Source: Chitinophaga pinensis
GTDB taxonomy: Bacteria > Bacteroidota > Bacteroidia > Chitinophagales > CAIOSU01
DNA: 64,000 nt
Reading direction: 5' to 3'
NCBI GenBank assembly: GCA_945901065.1
Contig: CAMDKI010000009.1
Coordinates: 62,001 to 126,000, forward strand
Shown here in pieces: positions 44,648-53,388 of this stretch. Numbering within the stretch: the first letter of the stretch is position 1; each line of letters opens with the position of its first letter. The notes beneath the pieces were generated by a model, which did not search any database, was not told the origin of the DNA, and saw only the letters and a list, made by a program, of their open reading frames with translations. The translations under genes and the position numbers were made by a program.

Positions 44648-45070
44648 TTAAGGTTGGGTCACTTTAATGTTCACCAATTCAAAAGAAGTCATTACTGATT
44701 GCGAAGTGCCGTCGAGCATTTTCACAAAAATGGCCAGCCTATTATCTTTTAGGCTGCAACTGCCTTCCAGTACTTCTGCGGGCTTCAAGGTAACTGCAAA
44801 GGTATTTTCGGCGCTGGGGGCAGCAGCCGGTTTGTTGTTGTACGATACTTTCTTTTGGCAACTTATTTGCTGGGTAGCCGCGGTAAGGTTTGTAAACCTA
44901 AAATGCACGTTCTGTTTGTGTATGCCGTCCTCGGGGCGGTGGCAATCGCTGTAGCGGTATTCGATGGCTACTTTCCCATCGTTATGCAGTGAGGTCCAAT
45001 CGCCTTGGCCAAATGCGGCAAAAGCAGTAGCAAATACCCCAATATAGAGGGTGAGTAGCAGTTTCAACAT
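44648..45070 (-). CDS. Small secreted protein heading the surface-protein operon
   Basis: The 140-residue protein has a signal peptide (MLKLLLTLYIGVFATAFAAFG) and an immunoglobulin-like beta domain with the strands IEYRYSDCHRPEDGIHKQN and VHFRFTNLTAATQQISC. Cys and an acidic/His patch may bind metal, which is speculation. It ends 13 bases before the SprB-repeat gene and is therefore the first gene of the operon. I do not recognise its family. A small exported partner for the adhesins is possible. Confidence 0.68.
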   Translation of the reverse strand: MLKLLLTLYIGVFATAFAAFGQGDWTSLHNDGKVAIEYRYSDCHRPEDGIHKQNVHFRFTNLTAATQQISCQKKVSYNNKPAAAPSAENTFAVTLKPAEVLEGSCSLKDNRLAIFVKMLDGTSQSVMTSFELVNIKVTQP

Positions 45071-45330
45071 AGCAGTAAGTTGGTTAATTAGGCTAAAACA
45101 CCTAGTGCCAACTGTTAGCGGTTCGTTAGCACAAGGTTAATTTTGCGAGAAGTTAATTCATATTGCCAAAATATCCTAATGAGTGTTAGGCTACTTTGTA
45201 CACAACATACTGCACCAATTTATTGAAACCATTTAAAACACTATACTTTAGGATAAAAATCATGTTAAAAATTATTTCACAAAAAGACCATAATCAACTG
45301 ACATTAACCAAGCAATTTATTTTAAATACA

Positions 45331-47139
45331 TTATTGTTTCACAAACTGCCTAATCATAGAACCCTCGGCTGTAGTTACCTGTATAATGTATATAGCAGGT
45401 TGAAGATTGCCTGTGTATATACGGTAAGTGGCGCCCCCGGCTGAGGTGTTCACCTCGGCAAGCTTAATGGCCTTGCCAGCAATATTGAACATTTTTACTT
45501 GGGCCGCCCCAGGATTTTCGCTTTCAATATCAAAGGCTATCCAATCGTTGGCTGGGTTTGGCCGTATAAACGATACAAACTCGGTGGGTGCAGTAGAAAT
45601 TATAGGCGGCCTAACACTGGTGGGCAAGTCGCGCTTCCAATGCCCGGCCCCATCTTCCATCACCAGCCGTTGGCCTAAGGTTTCGGTAGTGGTTTCGGCC
45701 AAAATAGGCGAATACCAATACTCTGCCGTAATGCTGTCTTTATTGATGTTAAGCACCCCATAACCATGCTGCACCACCTCCATAAATACATGGTGCGGGT
45801 TGGCCCCCTTACTAATTTGCACGGCTGCCTCCACCAAATTTAGGGCAATACCCATTTCATCAAAATTACCACGGGTAACACTAGTAGGCAAAAACTCGGT
45901 ACCTACCGCGCCTGCTCCTGTTCGGGCAGTATATTGCAAGCTATCAAATGGGTCAATGGCCAAATCCATAGCTATGGACATGTGCGCATCGCCGCTTATA
46001 AACATGTTGTTTCTCCTATCCAAAGAATCGAACAAACTAAACAAACGCCTGCGGTCTTCTACATAGCCATCCCAGCTATTGGTGCTGAAAAAATCGCCAT
46101 CACGGGGTATTTGCGGTATTTGCGGTAAGCCACGGGCATACCAGCCGCCCACCATTTTCTGGCTGCCTAATAGGTTCCATTTGGTAGTTGAGGCCAGCCA
46201 AGAATTAATAAACCAATCGTGCTGCACTGTGCCCAAAATACTGGTTTCGCCGGGTGCAATGGTATCCCTATCTCTGAACAACAAAATATCCAACATGTGC
46301 AAATCGAACAAATCGCCGTACTGAAAGGCCCTATATATTATGGTAGGCTGTGAGGTATCGGGCATTCTAATCGGCACCCACTCCGTAAAGGCTATGCTAC
46401 CATTCAAAGGATTGCTTTGGCTTAAATCATGGTTGTCCCAAAAAGTTACCCACGGCAACTGGGCACGGGCATCGCGCAAATCGGGGTCAAGCAAATAATA
46501 CTCATGCCTATCCCTCCACTCATCAACCGTGTTTGGGCCAATGGGCCCTGGGCTGGGCACCCGCACTTGCTCATTAGGGTCAACAAAATCGTATATGTAG
46601 TCGCCCATGTGCACCACCAAGTTAATATCGGTTCGCTCCGCTAGGCGGGCATAGCCATTAAAGTAGCCCGAAAACACACTGCTGCAAGACAACACGGCCA
46701 CCTTCATGCTATCAGTGCTGCCTTGCGGTGCGGTTTGGGTGCGCCCACGGCGCGAAGTAGCACCATTTGGCGACTCAAAACGATAATAATAAACCGTGTT
46801 AGGCGTAAGGCCTGTGGCATCTACCGTTAGGGTAAAATCGCGTATTGCCGAGGCAGTGCTGGAGCCATTGGCTACTACATTGGCAAAGCCCGTATCGGTA
46901 GCTATCTCCCAAGTAAGGGTTATAGGGGCTGCAGTAGCGCTATCAGGCGTTATGCGGGTCCAAAGCAAAACCGCGTTGGGCAGCGGGTCTCCGCTGGCTA
47001 CACCATGGTAGAATGGAGCATTGGCGGTATCGCCAAACATACGTGGCGGGTATACGGTTTGTGCCTCAATTGAGCTCCAAAAAAACGAAATACAAACCCA
47101 AAATAGGGCAACTTGTAGCAGGGGTAGTTGATAGCGCAT
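45331..47139 (-). CDS. PhoD-like metallophosphoesterase with T9SS type A sorting domain
   Basis: The 602-residue protein is a close paralogue of the protein at 8311-10080. It has a signal peptide, PhoD N-domain with FYHGVASGDPLPNAVLLWTR, phosphoesterase motifs HMGDYIYDF, TFWDNHDLSQ and ISGDAHMSIA, and a C-terminal sorting domain beginning FIRPNPANDWIAFDI. All metal-binding motifs, including the histidine of DNHD, are intact, so it is probably an active secreted phosphodiesterase or alkaline phosphatase. It is monocistronic; no phosphate-starvation box could be identified. Confidence 0.9.
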   Translation of the reverse strand: MRYQLPLLQVALFWVCISFFWSSIEAQTVYPPRMFGDTANAPFYHGVASGDPLPNAVLLWTRITPDSATAAPITLTWEIATDTGFANVVANGSSTASAIRDFTLTVDATGLTPNTVYYYRFESPNGATSRRGRTQTAPQGSTDSMKVAVLSCSSVFSGYFNGYARLAERTDINLVVHMGDYIYDFVDPNEQVRVPSPGPIGPNTVDEWRDRHEYYLLDPDLRDARAQLPWVTFWDNHDLSQSNPLNGSIAFTEWVPIRMPDTSQPTIIYRAFQYGDLFDLHMLDILLFRDRDTIAPGETSILGTVQHDWFINSWLASTTKWNLLGSQKMVGGWYARGLPQIPQIPRDGDFFSTNSWDGYVEDRRRLFSLFDSLDRRNNMFISGDAHMSIAMDLAIDPFDSLQYTARTGAGAVGTEFLPTSVTRGNFDEMGIALNLVEAAVQISKGANPHHVFMEVVQHGYGVLNINKDSITAEYWYSPILAETTTETLGQRLVMEDGAGHWKRDLPTSVRPPIISTAPTEFVSFIRPNPANDWIAFDIESENPGAAQVKMFNIAGKAIKLAEVNTSAGGATYRIYTGNLQPAIYIIQVTTAEGSMIRQFVKQ

Positions 47140-47704
47140 GCTCTAATATAAGCAAGGAATGAACAAATTGTTAAGGATTGAATGTTTTGGTATAAATTTT
47201 ATTTTTCCGCAAGTTGTTTTAAACCCGACTGATAGCTATCTCGAATTTTCAATACGTACTTTTCCTTGCCATATTTGAAAAAGTTGCATTCCCAGCCCAT
47301 TCGGATGTTCACATCCGAATGACCGAGCTGCGGATTTACAATCCGCCACATAATACGGTCATAAAATACACATCAAAACCCAAAATAAGCACGACTTTTG
47401 AAATACGCAGCTGCATCTATAAATTTATAACAAAGACAAAATGGAATAAAAGTAACAAGTGGATAATGGTGTTGCGTAACCGTGTTACGTGGCGGATTGC
47501 AAATCTGCTGCTCTGTTGCGACGGATTAAAAATCCGTCGCGGCACTTGAGTAACTCCCGCGCTAGCACATCTCAACATCAGCACATCGGTACATCAGCAC
47601 ATTAGCACATTAGCACATTTGCACATTTGCACATTTGCACATCGGTACATTAGCACATTGGTACATTTTTCACCAACTTTGCGGCAGCATAACCACCCCA
47701 CCTT
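47140..47704. repeat. REP-like palindromes and AGCACAT array
   Basis: This 565-base gap contains no gene. Three palindromes share the theme CGGATT: CATTCGGATG-TTCA-CATCCGAATG (47298-47321), GCGGATT-TAC-AATCCGC (47330-47346) and GCGACGGATT-AAA-AATCCGTCGC (47518-47540). A further imperfect one lies near 47491-47508. From 47574 to 47666 the 10-base unit AGCACATT/AGCACATC alternates with TGCACATT and CGGTACAT. The last bases contain the purC start region. Confidence 0.65.
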
Positions 47705-48646
47705 ATGAGCATTCTCCGCACCCATTTCCAGTTGCCAGGCCAAGTAAGCGTTTACCACGGCAAAGTACGCGATGTGTACAATATCGATAACAAATACTTG
47801 GTAATGGTGGCCAGCGACCGTATATCGGCTTTTGATGTAATACTGCCCCGCCCGATACCGTACAAGGGCCAGGTGCTGAACCAAATTGCAGCCAAATTTT
47901 TGAAAAGCTGTGTGGATGTATGCCCCAACTGGTTTATTGAGTCGCCTGACCCGAATGTGGCCATTGGTAAAATTTGTGAGCCCATCCGTATTGAGATGGT
48001 AATTCGTGGCTACCTTACTGGCCATGCGTGGCGCACCTACAAAAGCGGCCTGCGCATCCTTTGCGGCATTACCTTACCTGAAGGATTGAAAGAGCACGAC
48101 AAACTGCCAACCCCCATTATTACCCCAGCCGCCAAAGCTGCCGAAGGGCACGATGAGGACATTAGCCGCGAAGAGATTTTGGCCCAAGGCATAGTTAGCG
48201 AAAAGGACTACATAACCATGGAACGCTATACTTACGACCTATTTGACCGCGGCACCGAAATGGCCGCCGAACGTGGGTTAATTTTGGTGGATACGAAATA
48301 TGAGTTCGGTTTCTATAATGGGCAGGTGACATTGATGGACGAGATACACACACCCGACTCATCGCGTTACTTTTATGCCGAAGGCTACGAGCAGCGCCAA
48401 GCCAACGGTGAGCCACAAAAGCAACTGAGCAAAGAGTTTGTACGCGAGTGGTTGATTGCCAATAACTTTCAAGGCAAAGAAGGCCAAACCGTGCCCGAAA
48501 TGAGCGACGAATGGGTAGAAACTATTACTGGCCGCTACATTGAGTTGTATGAATTGCTACTAGGTCGTAAATTTCAGCGCACCGAAAACGACAACGTGCT
48601 CGAGCGCGTGGAAGGTAATATATTGAAATCGCTAGAGAAGCTGTGA
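47705..48646 (+). CDS. purC: Phosphoribosylaminoimidazole-succinocarboxamide synthase
   Basis: The 313-residue enzyme joins CAIR and aspartate using ATP in purine synthesis. It starts with [20 protein letters not shown], then [20 protein letters not shown] and [15 protein letters not shown], and ends in a helical region with [23 protein letters not shown] and [19 protein letters not shown] match the SAICAR-synthase active site. The length fits the longer purC form. It stands alone here; the nearby repeats and toxin-antitoxin genes do not extend a purine operon. Confidence 0.96.
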   Translation: MSILRTHFQLPGQVSVYHGKVRDVYNIDNKYLVMVASDRISAFDVILPRPIPYKGQVLNQIAAKFLKSCVDVCPNWFIESPDPNVAIGKICEPIRIEMVIRGYLTGHAWRTYKSGLRILCGITLPEGLKEHDKLPTPIITPAAKAAEGHDEDISREEILAQGIVSEKDYITMERYTYDLFDRGTEMAAERGLILVDTKYEFGFYNGQVTLMDEIHTPDSSRYFYAEGYEQRQANGEPQKQLSKEFVREWLIANNFQGKEGQTVPEMSDEWVETITGRYIELYELLLGRKFQRTENDNVLERVEGNILKSLEKL

Positions 48647-48653
48647 TTTGGAT

Positions 48654-48679
48654 GTACAATGTACAATGTACTTTGTACG
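48654..48679. repeat. GTACAAT/GTACTTT tandem repeat
   Basis: Short GTAC-containing units (GTACAATGTACAATGTACTT and a fourth) lie between purC and the toxin-antitoxin pair. They resemble the GTACGA repeat near 3674. Confidence 0.5.
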
Positions 48680-48772
48680 ATGAAAATCTCTATGTAAGAG
48701 GTTTGACGCATCAGCAGGGATATTTGACCTTATATTGGTGAACGATTTATAGGAATTTGCTATTTTTATAAC

Positions 48773-49012
48773 ATGGCACTGAGATACCTTACCGACAGAA
48801 TTACCGTAGATGAGGGGATTTGCAATGGCAAGCCCACTATACGTGGCACCAGGCTTACGGTGCAAACGGTATTGGAATATTTAGCGGCAGGCGATTCGGC
48901 TGCCGAAATATTGGATGCTTATCCTTTCGTGGAGCAAGCTGATATAGAGGCTAGCTTAAAATTTGCGGCAGACATGCTTTCGCATAGCTACACCATTAAA
49001 GATGTCGCTTAA
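48773..49012 (+). CDS. DUF433-family antitoxin
   Basis: The 79-residue protein matches the DUF433 antitoxin family: ITVDEGICNGKPTIRGTRL, then TVQTVLEYLAAGDSAAEIL and DAYPFVEQADIEASLKFAA, a helix-turn-helix-like fold. DUF433 proteins are paired with DUF5615 toxins and repress their operon. It overlaps the toxin gene by 11 bases. Confidence 0.88.
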   Translation: MALRYLTDRITVDEGICNGKPTIRGTRLTVQTVLEYLAAGDSAAEILDAYPFVEQADIEASLKFAADMLSHSYTIKDVA

Positions 49013-49277
49013 GTATTTGATTGATGCAAATCTCCCCTTTAACTGCCCTCCATGGCAGAGCGAAGCGTTCATTCATGTATCTGACATTAACCCAAGTTGG
49101 AACGACACCGACATTTGGCTATATGCAATGGATAAAACGCTAACTATAATCTCTAAAGATTCTGACTTTTCGAATAGAATATTGTTTTCAGTACCGCCGC
49201 CTAGGGTAATTCATATAAAATGCGGTAATATGCGCCTTTACCATTTCAATAGGTTTGTGGAAACGAATTGGGAATAA
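49002..49277 (+). CDS. DUF5615 PIN-like toxin
   Basis: The 91-residue protein begins MSLKYLIDANLP and has WLYAMDKTLTIISKDSDFSNR, which is the DUF5615/PIN-like pattern of conserved acidic residues (D8, D in SKDSDF). This fold is a metal-dependent RNase. The ATG at 49002, inside the antitoxin's end, gives the conserved start; an upstream start at 48963 is rejected. With the DUF433 gene it forms a type II toxin-antitoxin pair, which may stabilise the locus. Confidence 0.85.
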   Translation: MSLKYLIDANLPFNCPPWQSEAFIHVSDINPSWNDTDIWLYAMDKTLTIISKDSDFSNRILFSVPPPRVIHIKCGNMRLYHFNRFVETNWE

Positions 49278-49350
49278 ATTGCGCAACTATCAGACAACCA
49301 CAAATTAGTAAACGTGTTTCAGAACAAAATGGAAGGAATTGATTGATTTA

Positions 49351-49767
49351 CTACTTCAACCGCTCCACCAACCCCTCCACATTTGCCTTCCAAAGCGGGT
49401 ACAACTCTTCGTTTTCGGCCCAGAGTTCGTTAAGCTCCGATTTGTCGGAAAGTACCACCTGTAGCGCTTGCCGAGCAAAAGGTTTCAAGTCGATAACATT
49501 GAGGGCGATGTGCTTTTTGGCAAACGAGTTAAAATAATCGGCGTCCTCTGAGCCTTCAATGGGGTATTCGGTGCCGTTCAGCATCGCATCCATATAAGCT
49601 GCCGAGACAATAACGGCATGGCAACTATCGTAATCCAAATGCTCGGCAATAATGGCATCCTCAAATGCGTCGGCAAAAAACTCGTACGGATTTTCTTCAT
49701 ACTGCATCGCATCAACAGCATCCATTGCCGTGTCGTCGTCAAACAAACCATATCCCCAAGCACCCAT
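49351..49767 (-). CDS. DUF4259 domain protein
   Basis: The 138-residue protein matches DUF4259: MGAWGYGLFDDDTAMDAVDA at the N-terminus is the family signature, and the rest is acidic and helical (YEENPYEFFADAFEDAIIAE). It has no signal peptide and is probably cytosolic. Members are sometimes near toxin or defence genes. Function unknown. It is convergent with the toxin gene. Confidence 0.87.
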   Translation of the reverse strand: MGAWGYGLFDDDTAMDAVDAMQYEENPYEFFADAFEDAIIAEHLDYDSCHAVIVSAAYMDAMLNGTEYPIEGSEDADYFNSFAKKHIALNVIDLKPFARQALQVVLSDKSELNELWAENEELYPLWKANVEGLVERLK

Positions 49768-49823
49768 CAGATTGTTTTTTTGCCAAAAATATAACTATAC
49801 CCCTTAAGGCACAAACCCAATCA

Positions 49824-50645
49824 TTACCAACCCTCGGGTTTGGTTGGTTTTTGTTCGGCCATATAACTGATAATCTTATCCAGACGCGCCACAAAAGCGG
49901 CACAGCGATCGGTATTGTAACCCAGCAGACTGGCTTGCTCAAAGCTGGACTTAGCTTCTGGGTATTGCCTAATATAGTATTGCGCCATGCCCCTATAAAA
50001 CCAAGCCTTTGCATAACCCACATCGGCGTTAATGGCCTTATCGAAATAAAAAATAGACTCCTCGAACTCCCACAACAGCAAATACACAAAGCCCATGTTA
50101 AACAGCATGGCATTGTTGGGGTTATCGTCCGTGTTAATGATGGCATCTAAATCCTGCTTCGCCAAGTGAAGGTCGAAAAGGCTCGTTTCTTCCACATTTT
50201 GGTACAGCATGCGCACCACGGCTATGTTGTTGTATGCCGGGTAAAAATCTTGGTCGAGCCTGATGCACTGTAAATAATCGGTCAGCGCCAACCGGTATTT
50301 AGCGGCTTTTAAAAAGCAAGTACCCCGCATAAACAAAGCACCGGTATGGTTAGGGTCTATTTTGATGGCTTTGGCAAAATAAAGGGCCGCTTGATCGAAA
50401 TACTGCTTATCGTAATTAAGGTAGCCCAATAAAATATAGCCATTGAAATAATCGGGCTGTTTTTTGGTTTCACGGTACAGCACCTTGGTAGCCTTACCAA
50501 AAAAACCTTTAGCATATAGTTCTTTTGCCTCATTCAGCACGGTATCTTGGCTGGGTGTGCTAGGCTTAAACAAATCATCTAGCTGCTGTTGGGCATGCCC
50601 AACCGTAGCAAAACACCATAGTAATATGACCAACCCAAAACGCAT
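49824..50645 (-). CDS. Secreted TPR-repeat protein
   Basis: The 273-residue protein has a signal peptide (MRFGLVILLWCFATVGHA) and about six TPR repeats (YFNGYILLGYLNYDKQYFDQ, ALFMRGTCFLKAAKYRLAL, MGFVYLLLWEFEESIFYF, AWFYRGMAQYYIRQYPEAKS). ATG 50645 is chosen so that the signal peptide is at the N-terminus; the frame is open further upstream. TPR arrays give protein-protein binding in the periplasm. The partner is unknown. Confidence 0.85.
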   Translation of the reverse strand: MRFGLVILLWCFATVGHAQQQLDDLFKPSTPSQDTVLNEAKELYAKGFFGKATKVLYRETKKQPDYFNGYILLGYLNYDKQYFDQAALYFAKAIKIDPNHTGALFMRGTCFLKAAKYRLALTDYLQCIRLDQDFYPAYNNIAVVRMLYQNVEETSLFDLHLAKQDLDAIINTDDNPNNAMLFNMGFVYLLLWEFEESIFYFDKAINADVGYAKAWFYRGMAQYYIRQYPEAKSSFEQASLLGYNTDRCAAFVARLDKIISYMAEQKPTKPEGW

Positions 50646-50761
50646 ATACCCTATTATAACAATAAGATAAGTAGAAAGTTGGTTGGTTGCAAATGGAAGG
50701 GTGCAAAAAGGCCCCGCTGCAAACAAAGCCGGACAATATATCCCTGTGCTATTGGGAATTT

Positions 50762-51466
50762 TTACCTCGCATCCACCAGAAAATAACTATGCATAATGTC
50801 ATAGTCTAGTTTGTAGCCTTTTTCTGCCATCAGTTTAAGTAGTTCCTGGTTTTTATGTTCTTCTTCAGGAACATGTTTTTCAACCACTATCAATTTTGGC
50901 CGATACTTTTCCCAATTATTTGAGCGAAGTACCTCAAGGTTTATACCTTCCACGTCAATAGAGAAAAAGTCGATGGATTTGCCTAAAGGCAAATGCTTGT
51001 CTAATATATTGGCAAGTGTATCAACTGGCAATTCAACTACTTGCTCGTTTAAGCCCGGTTCGTGTCTGATGTCAGCTTGGCTTTGTGAAAACGTATTTTC
51101 AAAAGGCTTGTCTGGAATCATGTGGTAGCTCAATGTTCCTGGGACTTCAGATACGCCCACTTGTAGGTTGATATCTAGCGGACGATACTTATTGAATGCA
51201 GCAATACCAGCAGGATTAGGCTCTACGTTAATGCCCCTCCAACCTTTTAAGTAAAAGTAATAGGTATTGGATAAAGAAACTGGCTGGTATGCCCCTACGT
51301 CAACAAAAACGCCATCTCGTTTACTTTTCGGAAAATAGCTTCTTATCAGCACATCTTCCCCAAACTGGGAGAAATAAGTTGATTCTAACCAGTTGTTGCC
51401 AATTAAAATAGCTTTTAGATTGTTTTTTAGATTAGCTGGCAATATACTCTTCAAGAATTGCAACAT
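50762..51466 (-). CDS. FkbM-family methyltransferase
   Basis: The 234-residue protein has the SAM motif FVDVGAYQPVSLSNTYYF, followed by GWRGINVEPNPAGIAAFNKY, and later IDFFSIDVEGINLEVLRSN. These are the FkbM-domain motifs. FkbM enzymes methylate hydroxyl groups of polyketides and surface sugars, so a role in decorating a glycan or lipid is possible. There is no glycosyltransferase cluster next to it. Confidence 0.88.
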   Translation of the reverse strand: MLQFLKSILPANLKNNLKAILIGNNWLESTYFSQFGEDVLIRSYFPKSKRDGVFVDVGAYQPVSLSNTYYFYLKGWRGINVEPNPAGIAAFNKYRPLDINLQVGVSEVPGTLSYHMIPDKPFENTFSQSQADIRHEPGLNEQVVELPVDTLANILDKHLPLGKSIDFFSIDVEGINLEVLRSNNWEKYRPKLIVVEKHVPEEEHKNQELLKLMAEKGYKLDYDIMHSYFLVDAR

Positions 51467-51615
51467 GGGGATTCAATTATGTTTGCGCCAAAGTTAAACA
51501 TATTTAAGAACCTAAGCCATGATTATTGAAGCTAGTAGGAAAAGTGGATTTAACTTTTGCTACCCCCTTAAGCACTTTCCCTTATCTTTATGCCACTGGC
51601 AAAACAACCACAACA

Positions 51616-53277
51616 ATGCATACCTCAAACCAAACCCTAAAAGCCGCTACCGGAACCCAACTAACCTGCAAAGGCTGGGTGCAGGAGGCTGCCCTGCGCA
51701 TGTTGATGAATAATCTGGACCCCGCAGTGGCAGAGCGCCCCGAAGACCTGATAGTATATGGCGGCACTGGCAAAGCTGCCCGCAACTGGGAGGCATATGA
51801 TTTGATAGTAAAGGCCCTGCAAGACCTTAATGAGGATGAAACCTTACTGGTGCAGAGCGGCAAACCAGTGGGCATATTGCCCACCCATAAAGATGCCCCG
51901 AGGGTGTTGATAGCCAATAGCAACCTAGTAGGCAAATGGGCCAATTGGGAGCACTTTAGAGAGCTTGAGGCTAAAGGCTTGATGATGTACGGCCAAATGA
52001 CCGCTGGTAGCTGGATTTACATTGGCTCGCAAGGCATAGTGCAGGGCACTTACGAAACGTACCTTTCGCTGGCCAATAAGCATTTTGGTGGCAGCCTAAA
52101 GGGCAAACTTAACGTAACGGCAGGATTGGGTGGCATGGGTGGTGCGCAGCCGTTATCCATAACCATGAACGAGGGCGTTTGCCTAGCGGCCGAAATGGAA
52201 GAATGGCGTATACAAAAGCGCCTTGAAACTCGCTACATTGATGAAATGACGCACGATATTGATGCGGCCATAGATAGAGCACTGGAAGCTAAAGCCAACT
52301 GCGAAGCCGTATCGATAGGCGTGGTGTGCAATGCCGTTGATTTGTTACAACGACTGATAGACCGCAACATAACCCCCGATACCCTTACCGACCAAACCAG
52401 TGCGCACGACGAAATGGTGGGCTATTTCCCCGAAGGATTGTCGGTGGCAGCAGCCAAAACCCTACGCGAAAGCAACCCAAATGAATACCATAACCGCTCG
52501 TTGGATACGATGGTGAAACACGTGAGCCAAATGCTGGAATTGCAAAAACGAGGTGCCATTACCTTCGACTATGGCAACAACCTGCGCGGGCAAGCATTGG
52601 CGCATGGGTTAAAGGAGGCTTTTGGTTTCCCGGGGTTTGTGCCAACTTATATACGTCCGCTTTTTTGCGAGGGCAAAGGCCCGTTCCGTTTTGTGGCTTT
52701 AAGCGGCGACCCACAAGATATTTATACCCTCGATGAAGAACTAAAACGCCTTTTCCCTGCCGATAAAGGACTGCTGCGCTGGCTAGATATGGCCAAGGAG
52801 CGTATTGCCTTTCAAGGCCTGCCTGCGCGCATTTGTTGGCTAGGCATGGGCGATAGGGAAATAGCAGGTTTGGCATTTAACAAACTAGTAGCCGAAGGCA
52901 AAGTAAGTGCCCCGATAGTAATTGGCCGCGACCATTTGGATACCGGCTCGGTTGCCTCGCCCAACCGCGAAACGGAGGCCATGCTCGATGGCAGCGATGC
53001 CGTGGCCGATTGGCCGATATTGAATGCCCTCATCAATACAGCCGGTGGTGCCAGTTGGGTTAGCTACCACCATGGTGGCGGCGTAGGCATGGGCTACTCG
53101 CTGCATGCGGGCATGGTTATAGTGGCCGACGGCACCGCCGATGCTGAGCGCCGCCTAAAACGGGTGCTGCACAACGACCCAGCCATGGGTGTTATCCGAC
53201 ATGCCGATGCGGGCTATGATATTGCCCAAGACACTGCAAGGAAATATAGGTTGGATATTAAGGAACGGTTGGGTTAA
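51616..53277 (+). CDS. hutU: Urocanate hydratase
   Basis: The 553-residue protein is full length for urocanase, which hydrates urocanate to imidazolonepropionate in histidine breakdown using bound NAD+. It has [37 protein letters not shown] (NAD-binding), [15 protein letters not shown] and [21 protein letters not shown] 51616 gives the family start; the frame is open upstream to 51526 with unrelated residues. The other hut genes are not in this window. Confidence 0.97.
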   Translation: MHTSNQTLKAATGTQLTCKGWVQEAALRMLMNNLDPAVAERPEDLIVYGGTGKAARNWEAYDLIVKALQDLNEDETLLVQSGKPVGILPTHKDAPRVLIANSNLVGKWANWEHFRELEAKGLMMYGQMTAGSWIYIGSQGIVQGTYETYLSLANKHFGGSLKGKLNVTAGLGGMGGAQPLSITMNEGVCLAAEMEEWRIQKRLETRYIDEMTHDIDAAIDRALEAKANCEAVSIGVVCNAVDLLQRLIDRNITPDTLTDQTSAHDEMVGYFPEGLSVAAAKTLRESNPNEYHNRSLDTMVKHVSQMLELQKRGAITFDYGNNLRGQALAHGLKEAFGFPGFVPTYIRPLFCEGKGPFRFVALSGDPQDIYTLDEELKRLFPADKGLLRWLDMAKERIAFQGLPARICWLGMGDREIAGLAFNKLVAEGKVSAPIVIGRDHLDTGSVASPNRETEAMLDGSDAVADWPILNALINTAGGASWVSYHHGGGVGMGYSLHAGMVIVADGTADAERRLKRVLHNDPAMGVIRHADAGYDIAQDTARKYRLDIKERLG

Positions 53278-53353
53278 TCCTTTAGTGCAATAGGCTCTAA
53301 TTGATTACAAAGCAGCAGCCACCTCTCAACTTTAAAAACCCAAGTACAATCGC

Positions 53354-53361
53354 TATCTTTG
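53354..53361 (+). promoter_or_regulatory. -7 box of the antiporter gene (TATCTTTG)
   Basis: TATCTTTG matches TAnnTTTG exactly and lies 27 bases before the antiporter ATG at 53389. The -33 region is not clear. Confidence 0.65.
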
Positions 53362-53388
53362 TACTGACCGAATAACCAAACAACCAGC

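Noticed and set aside
45196-45444. 82-codon open frame between the surface operon and the PhoD-like gene
   Set aside because: Its start lies in AT-rich gap DNA, it overlaps the end of the PhoD-like gene, and it shows no domain.
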